Of a DNA stretch of 64,000 nt, positions 57,921-64,000 are shown piece by piece (position 1 is the first letter of the stretch; each line of letters begins with the position of its first letter). This stretch comes from Myoxocephalus aenaeus (lineage: Eukaryota > Chordata > Actinopteri > Perciformes > Cottidae). The position numbers and the translations under genes are program-made. The stretch is taken from positions 2,837,501-2,901,500 of the forward strand of contig JBAMJR010000243.1 of the NCBI GenBank assembly GCA_038501785.1, given 5' to 3'. Below the pieces are notes generated by a model. That model was not told where the DNA came from, did no database searches, and saw only the letters and a list, made by a program, of their open reading frames with translations.

Positions 57921-58498
57921 TGGAGCAGGAGATCGACAGGCGGATCGGTGCGGCTGCAGCAGTAAAACAGGAGCTGTACCGGTCCGTCTTGGTGAAGAGG
58001 GAGCTGAGCCGGAAGGCAAAGCTCTCCATTTACTGGTCGGTCTACGTTCCAACCCTCACATATGGTCACGAACTCTGGGTCAAGACCCAAAGAACGAGGT
58101 CTCGGATACAAGCGGCCGAAATGAGCTTCCTCCGTAGAGTGGCCGGGCTCAGCCTTAGAGATCGGGTAAGGAGCTCGGACATCAGGAGGGAGCTTGGAGT
58201 CGAGTCGCTGCTCCTTCGTGTCGAAAGGAGTCAGCTGAGGTGGTTCAGCATCTAGTCAGGATGCCTCCTGGACGCCTCCCATTAGAGGTTTTCCAGGCAC
58301 GTCCAACTGGTAGGAGACCCCGGGGAAGACCGAGGACACGCTGGAGGGATTATATCTCCCGGCTGGCCTTGGAACGCCTCGGGATCCCCCAGGATGAGCT
58401 GGAAAGTGTTGCAGGTGAGAGGGAAGCCTGGGTCGGCCTGCTGAACCTGCTGCCACCGCGACCCGACCCCGGATAAGCGGCTGATAATGGATGGATGG
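57921..58498 (+). mobile_element. Rex3-type RTE LINE 3' end (second copy)
   Basis: It starts abruptly at ggtggagcaggagatcgac (5' truncation), runs through LSIYWSVYVPTLTYGHELWV and GRRPRGRPRTRWRDYISRLA, and ends ggataagcggctgataatgg plus (GATG)n. It is inserted in, or abuts, the right end of the repeat at 56977-57910. Very similar to 17624-18285, in opposite orientation. Confidence 0.85.
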
Positions 58499-58617
58499 AA
58501 CTTAAAATTACTTTTACTTCGAAGTATTTTTTTCCACTGTCATTCTCGGACATTGTGTTGTTTTATTTAAAAGATGCAAGTACGTCTCTAATCCATTGAA
58601 TCTTAGTCTGAGTTCAT

Positions 58618-58685
<68 letters not shown>
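58618..58685. repeat. (CA)n microsatellite upstream of the TRIM gene
   Basis: About 34 dinucleotides, roughly 320 bases before the TRIM start codon, inside its possible promoter. Confidence 0.95.
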
Positions 58686-58688
<3 letters not shown>

Positions 58689-59002
58689 GGTTTTAACCGA
58701 GCCTCCGTCTGTAAACGAGGGAACAAAGTTCACATTCACAGCGCTGCTCCTCTTCCTGGAATGAAGCAGAGCTTGATAAGCCCTCCCTCTTCCTCCTGCT
58801 CTCAAACACAGCAGCTGCACTCTGTCCTCGTTCCCTCCCCTTCAGATCTAGTTTTAGAGATGGGTGTAACCAACATGGTGGTGAAGCGATAGAGCTGACC
58901 CGCCCGTTATCTGAACCAGCACATGTTGTTCAGATCAGAAGTCAATGCAGAGTCGCTTCTCAGGAAGTGAAACTCAGACAGTCGTTGCTACTGAGAGGTG
59001 AA

Positions 59003-60673
59003 ATGGCGCAGAAAGGAGTTCAGCTGGATCGGAAACGCTTCTCTTGTCTCATTTGTCTGGATCCACTGAAGGATCCGGTGACTACTTCCTGTGGACACAG
59101 CTACTGCATGAACTGTATTAAAGCCCACTGGGATACAGAGGACGGTAAGAAAGTCCACAGCTGCCCTCAGTGTAGGCAGACCTTCACACCGAGGCCTGTC
59201 CTGCTGAAAAACACCATGCTGGCAGATTTAGTGGAGCAACTGAAGAAGACTAAACTCCAAGCTGCTGCTGCTGATCACTGCTATGCTGGACCTGAAGATG
59301 TGGCCTGTGATGTCTGCACTGGGAGGAGACTGAAAGCCTTCAAGTCCTGTCTGATGTGTCTGGCCTCTTACTGTGAGAAACACCTCCAGCCTCATCGTGA
59401 TGTGCCTCCATTAAAGAAACACACGCTGGTGGAGCCCTCCAACAAGCTCCAGGAGAACATCTGCTCTCGTCACGATGAGGTGATGAAGGTCTTCTGCCGC
59501 ACTGATCAGCAGTGTATCTGTTATCTCTGCTTAATGGATGATCATAAAGGCCACGACACAGTCTCAGCTGCAGCAGAAAGGACCGAGAGGCAGAGAGAGC
59601 TGGAGGGGAGTCGACTAAACATCCAGCAGAGAATGCAGGACAGAGAGGAAGACGTGAAGCTGCTTCATCAGGAGGTGGAGGCCATCAATCTCTCTGCTGA
59701 TACAACAGTGGAGGACAGTGAGAAGATCTTCACCCAGCTGATCCGTCTCCTGGAGAAAAGAAGCTCTGATGTGAAGCAGCAGGTCAGATCCCAGCAGAGA
59801 ACTGAAGTGAGTCGAGTCAAAGAGCTTCAGGAGAAGCTGGAGCAGGAGATCACTGAGCTGAAGAGGAACGACGCTGAGCTGCAGAAGCTCTCACACACAG
59901 AGGACCTCAACCAGTTTCTACACAACTACCCCTCACTGTCACCACTCAGTGAGTCTACACACTCATCCAGCATCAACATCCGTCCTCTGAGATACTTTGA
60001 GGACGTGACAGCGGCTGTTTCAGAAGTCAGAGATGAACTACAGGACGTCCTGAGGGACAAGAGGACAAACGTCTCACTGGCAGTGACTGAAGTGGATGTT
60101 TTACTGTCAGAGCCCAAGACCAGAGCTGGATTCTTAAGGTATTCACGTGAAATCACTCTGGATTCAAACACAGCACACACAAAGCTGTTATTATCTGATG
60201 GGAACAGAAAAGCAACATTAATGAATGAAGAACAGTCGTATTCTAGTCACACAGACAGGTTCACTGGTTATCAACAGGTCCTGAGTAGAGAGAGTCTGAC
60301 TGGACGTTGTTACTGGGAGGTGGAGTGGAGAGGAGGAGGAGTTAATGTAGCAGTCTCATACAAGAATATCAGCAGAACAGGGAACAGTGTTGAAAGTCTG
60401 TTTGGATTTAATGACAAATCTTGGGCGTTACGTTGTGACAAAAACTGTTTTATATTTTATCACAACAAAGTCCTAATTCCCGTCTCTGGTCCTCGGTCCT
60501 CCAGACTAGGAGTGTACCTGGATCACAGAGCAGGTGTTCTGTCCTTCTACAGCGTCTCTGAAACCATGACTCTCCTCCACAGAGTCCAGACCACATTCAC
60601 TCAGCCTCTCTCTGCTGGAGTTAGGTTTTATCATTCCTCTGGAGACACGGCTGAGTTCTGTAAACTCAAATAG
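59003..60673 (+). CDS. Intronless TRIM E3 ubiquitin ligase (RING-Bbox-Bbox-coiled coil-PRY/SPRY; finTRIM/TRIM25-like)
   Basis: 556 residues from the ATG at 59003, which has a good context (aaATGg); an in-frame ATG at 58967 would add 12 residues. Order of domains: C3HC4 RING at about 15-57 (CLICL...CGHSYC...CPQC), first B-box at about 102-141 (CDVCTGRR...CEKHLQPH), second B-box at about 154-193 (CSRHDEV...CICYLC...DHKGH), a long coiled coil at about 200-300 rich in Glu, Gln and Arg, and PRY-SPRY from about 375 to the end (EITLDSNTAHTKLLLS, GRCYWEVEWRG, FGFNDKSWALRC, LGVYLDHRAGVLSFYSVS). The RING should recruit E2 enzymes, and the SPRY is the substrate- or pathogen-recognition face. Teleosts have greatly expanded TRIM families of this architecture, often antiviral. 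The frame is complete in one exon. Which member it is cannot be told without phylogeny. Confidence 0.92.
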   Translation: MAQKGVQLDRKRFSCLICLDPLKDPVTTSCGHSYCMNCIKAHWDTEDGKKVHSCPQCRQTFTPRPVLLKNTMLADLVEQLKKTKLQAAAADHCYAGPEDVACDVCTGRRLKAFKSCLMCLASYCEKHLQPHRDVPPLKKHTLVEPSNKLQENICSRHDEVMKVFCRTDQQCICYLCLMDDHKGHDTVSAAAERTERQRELEGSRLNIQQRMQDREEDVKLLHQEVEAINLSADTTVEDSEKIFTQLIRLLEKRSSDVKQQVRSQQRTEVSRVKELQEKLEQEITELKRNDAELQKLSHTEDLNQFLHNYPSLSPLSESTHSSSINIRPLRYFEDVTAAVSEVRDELQDVLRDKRTNVSLAVTEVDVLLSEPKTRAGFLRYSREITLDSNTAHTKLLLSDGNRKATLMNEEQSYSSHTDRFTGYQQVLSRESLTGRCYWEVEWRGGGVNVAVSYKNISRTGNSVESLFGFNDKSWALRCDKNCFIFYHNKVLIPVSGPRSSRLGVYLDHRAGVLSFYSVSETMTLLHRVQTTFTQPLSAGVRFYHSSGDTAEFCKLK

Positions 60674-61120
60674 ACAGAAGTGATTTAAGGGACAGCGGGT
60701 TAAATTCTGTGTTTATATTTTTAAACTAATTGTGTTTCCATCGTTGTTCTTGAAAGCTGATTGTTCTTCACCTGTCAATCAAACATTGTGGGCGGTACTT
60801 TGAGGTCTTGTCATTATTGTTGTGTAGATGTTTGAGTTCCTTGAGGTGGCGCTCCTTCCTGTCTGTTTAGTCATGGAGGCTCTCACTGCTCATGATGCTC
60901 TTTGTTTACCTCAACTCATATTTCTCTGCAGGAAAATGTAAACTTCTCTGAGCTCTAAATGTTTGATGAATATTGTTATTGATGTTGTTGTTGTTGTGTC
61001 TCTTCCTCTGCATGGGTCTTAAAGAGAGAAAGCACCAGAGCTTCTTTATCCTAGAGATTGTGTTCTCACTACTTTCTGTTAAGTATTCTGTCTTTACATT
61101 TGTGTTCATTCATTTGTGAG

Positions 61121-61126
61121 AATAAA
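61121..61126 (+). terminator. AATAAA poly(A) signal downstream of the TRIM gene
   Basis: AATAAA lies 448 bases after the TRIM stop codon and is followed by tgttgtctg. A second AATAAA lies near 61172. The spacing suits a 3' UTR of about 0.5 kb. Confidence 0.5.
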
Positions 61127-61179
61127 TGTTGTCTGAATCAACATATAAATGATGTACTATGTTGTATTATATAATAAAG

Positions 61180-62767
61180 TATCACAATCATAATCAAGGA
61201 GTAAATCATTAATTCTTCTCTTTTACATAACTGAGATTGTGGTCAAACTAATTGAACAGACTTTAAAAGTACTGTCATTACATTTATAAAAAGTCTTTAA
61301 TAAATTAATAATAAGGACAGATTATTTGTATGTGAAAACATACATGGCAAATAAATGATCCAGATTCTGAAATAATGAAATATAAATATAATCCTGATGG
61401 ATTATCTGAAGGAAACAAAGGCTTGTTTGTTTCTGTATTTGTGCCTTTTCTTTTTTTAGGACAGTGTAAGAAAGCCGTGACTAAAGTCACCCGTCATTTT
61501 CGTTAGGATGGACTATTCATATCAGTTACCTGCATTTCCTGACGGATTTAGTCAGGTTGGTTATTATAAACAAACTGTGACCAAGATATGTGCTCACCTG
61601 GATATTTGTCAGGTGGACAGACTTTGGAATGGAGTTATTGTTAGTAAAGCTAATACACCTCTTCATCCCCTGTACTGAAATGCACACCCCACCCTTACAC
61701 ATCGTTTATAAAGAAAAATGAATGCTTCTGAATCTGAACATTTAGACAAGAGTCAGTGTAAAAAAAAAAGTGGTCTTATGAAACACAAGCAGTCAAGTGT
61801 AAACTCCCACAGAGTTTCTCCATGAGCTCCATGAAGCCACATCAGCAGTCTTTACTGACCCTTGTCCCTTAGCCAATCATTGTCTCAACAAACAAAGGAA
61901 GGAAATACAAAAAGACAACCCGAAACGTAACAAATGAGGAACATATGATCCTTTCTATGAAGTGCCTCCACTACTTTCACTCATAGTACATATTATACAT
62001 GTTGAAATACTGGTAAAGATCCTGCAGCATCTGTCTGTGTAAAACCGGATGTGGAAGCCAACATGCTGAACCAGCGCCCTCCTCTTCCGGTGACGTAAGC
62101 TACATATTTAAAAGCTGCTCTTTAATTGATCACTGCAGCCTCACAGAGACCCTCCACCCTTCTCTGTGTGAAGCTTGGAACCAGCCGGAACAGCGACAGG
62201 CCCAATTGGAGGTGAAGTTTTCTAGATCTCTGCAGTGAACACCTTTTAGACGGAACTGAAAACACTCGTGTATCGTTTGTCTTTATTGAGTGCACGCAAT
62301 GTAGCCATGTGAAGTTGACATGAGTGTTAACAGTTTCCGTCAGTTACCTGCAGCCGACGATCCTTCAACGAGACTGAGAGGGGTCTCCTCTTCCCTTCAA
62401 TTCACATGGACTCACCGACTGCTATATACCGTGCAGTGGGAGAAGGCTGGGAGTGTCTCCTGTTATCACGGAGACCTCATTATGTCGGTCTTGTATTCTA
62501 GTTTGTTGTTATTTGTGTCACTTTGTTAAGATTTTGTTCCCATCCTAAACCTGTACATTAGTTATTGAGGCAACAAAATCTTAACAAAGTCACAAATAAC
62601 AACAAACTGGAATATTTGTAAAAAGAGATGAGTGCTTATGAAGGTCCGCCCCCCTCCTGATCTCCAGGTACTTTATAATATCATGAGCCAATTTATGTAC
62701 ACAATGGCGAGTGAGACTGGCAATATGAAAGCTCACGAGTACTTCTGTAATGTCATTACCATTACGC

Positions 62768-62864
<97 letters not shown>

Positions 62865-63570
62865 CTGTAATACAAATTGCATCTTTATCCCGAGTAGGAT
62901 GCACGTTAGTACTTAAACGTATTATTTACCATCATGGGATTTAGTTCTGTCATTTCAAGTCAATATGAACATTATGTGTTCTATTTATAGTGAAACCAAC
63001 CATGGAATAAAAACCCACGGACTCAAAATGTGATTTATCTTTCAAAATAAAAGTAGATACCGTGGTCTCAGTACAGGCCCAAACTAAAGGTTGTAGGTTG
63101 TGTATGTCTCATTCAAAATGACCCAAGAAATTCCATGTTCCATGGGTGCTTTTGACTGGGGACCCTAATAACTTGATGTTGTTGTTTTTAAACAAAACAC
63201 TAACTAAAAAAACAACAACAATATGAAGTCATTCAGAACAAATTGAATGACAAAAGTCGTGAAACATCGGAATATTAAAATAAATAAATAAAGCACCATG
63301 TTAGATATGAGAAAGGTCTGCAGGGACCTCAGGTTGGTGGAATTAAAATAATGTACAATGAAATACTGGATCATTTCTACCAAAGTCCGGCAGATTTGAT
63401 ACGGCCCGCAGCGCCGGTCTTATAATGTGTTATTTATGGCCAGCTCAGCTCTGTCAGAATAAATAAATCATAAAACGTTAAAGATGTCATTCCTCCTTTC
63501 ACCACACGGCGGCAGCACCATTCTAATGTTATCTGGCTCTGCATCCATGCTGCCAACCCTTCTGATTCAT
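61180..63570. other. Intergenic stretch between TRIM and the hAT pseudogene
   Basis: Contains a strong hairpin (62500-62609), a long (CA)n tract and, from about 63350, sequence probably belonging to the hAT element 5' region. No coding exon recognised. Confidence 0.5.
62769..62863. repeat. (CA)n microsatellite
   Basis: About 47 dinucleotides, between the TRIM gene and the hAT remnant. Confidence 0.95.
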
Positions 63571-63577
63571 TTCTGCC

Positions 63578-64000
63578 ATGGCGACGAGAAAAAAGAAGAG
63601 AAAAGTTGACAGTGAGGGCCGCCGCTTTCAGGAGCGGTGGGAATTACAACACTTCTTTAATGAAAATCAAGTCATGAATATCGATATCTGACGATAATGA
63701 ATATCGTCAGAGGAGTGGCTTTTGATTATTTCAGCCTGCGATGAAAGCACCGATGCATCTGACACTGCACAACTTGAGTTGATGACATCATGAACGTGAC
63801 AGAGGAGCTGCTTGACCTCAAAATCCTTAAAAGGCAAAACAGAGGAACAGCTTTATTCATTTCTGTTGATGACATGAAACTACCATGGAGTAAAGTTTCT
63901 GGGATCATTACCGATGGTGCGCCTGCCATGGCTTGTGAGCGATGTGGATTGTCCACACTGATCTGCAATAAAGTCAGCGAAGACGCAGGTAACGCTATTA
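63578..64000 (+). pseudogene. Decayed hAT transposase (GTF2IRD2/ZBED/SCAND3-like), runs off the right edge
   Basis: The ATG at 63578 opens KKRKVDSEGRRFQERWELQ, the typical start of Charlie-like hAT transposases. A stop follows within about 40 codons, then an internal deletion jumps to the catalytic-domain block ACDESTDASDTAQL near 63735. After a frameshift come NVTEELLDL and the block PWSKVSGIITDGAPAMA. Stops and frameshifts show it is dead here. Confidence 0.75.

Overview
The window is vertebrate nuclear DNA, most likely from a ray-finned (teleost) fish. The genes are split by introns with vertebrate splice signals. The mobile-element load is teleost in character: Rex3-type RTE LINEs ending in (GATG)n, L1/L2-like LINE fragments, hAT and Harbinger-type DNA elements, and very abundant (CA)n, (TA)n and minisatellite DNA. 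A fish-type intronless TRIM E3 ligase is also present. I cannot name the species.

Layout. (1) Positions 171-45892, minus strand: the first 33 coding exons of abca2, the lysosomal/endosomal ABC lipid transporter. The start codon is at 45892 and the gene runs off the left edge inside the second transmembrane domain. All 33 exons keep phase (5357 coding bases, about 1786 codons) with no frame break, so the gene looks functional. NBD1 has intact Walker A, signature, Walker B and H-loop motifs. Its introns are crowded with tandem arrays and transposon insertions, several touching splice sites. (2) Positions 45893-47778: a GC-rich divergent intergenic region with a dead RNase H fragment of a LINE. 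(3) Positions 47779-48882, plus strand: a GT31 beta-1,3-galactosyltransferase-like gene whose normally uninterrupted reading frame carries a 144-base retro-insertion with GT...AG ends. (4) Positions 48883-58500: gene-free and rich in transposons, including a complete non-autonomous hAT element with an 8-bp target duplication, a 1.24-kb terminal-inverted-repeat element and a Rex3 copy. (5) Positions 59003-60673, plus strand: an intronless TRIM protein (RING, two B-boxes, coiled coil, PRY-SPRY). (6) The right edge holds a decayed hAT (GTF2IRD2/ZBED-type) transposase.

The three genes are functionally unrelated (lipid transport, glycan synthesis, ubiquitin ligation/innate immunity) and there is no operon-like logic. 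The most interesting signals are architectural. They are a candidate transposon-made intron in the galactosyltransferase gene; near-identical inverted LINE tails flanking the exon that carries the abca2 NBD1 signature and Walker B motifs; UG, CA, pyrimidine and in-frame 42-bp arrays abutting abca2 splice sites; and three copies of one minisatellite in opposite orientations inside one pre-mRNA.

Exon boundaries were placed by eye from splice consensus, phase continuity and remembered vertebrate ABCA2 family sequence. No alignment or transcript data were available.
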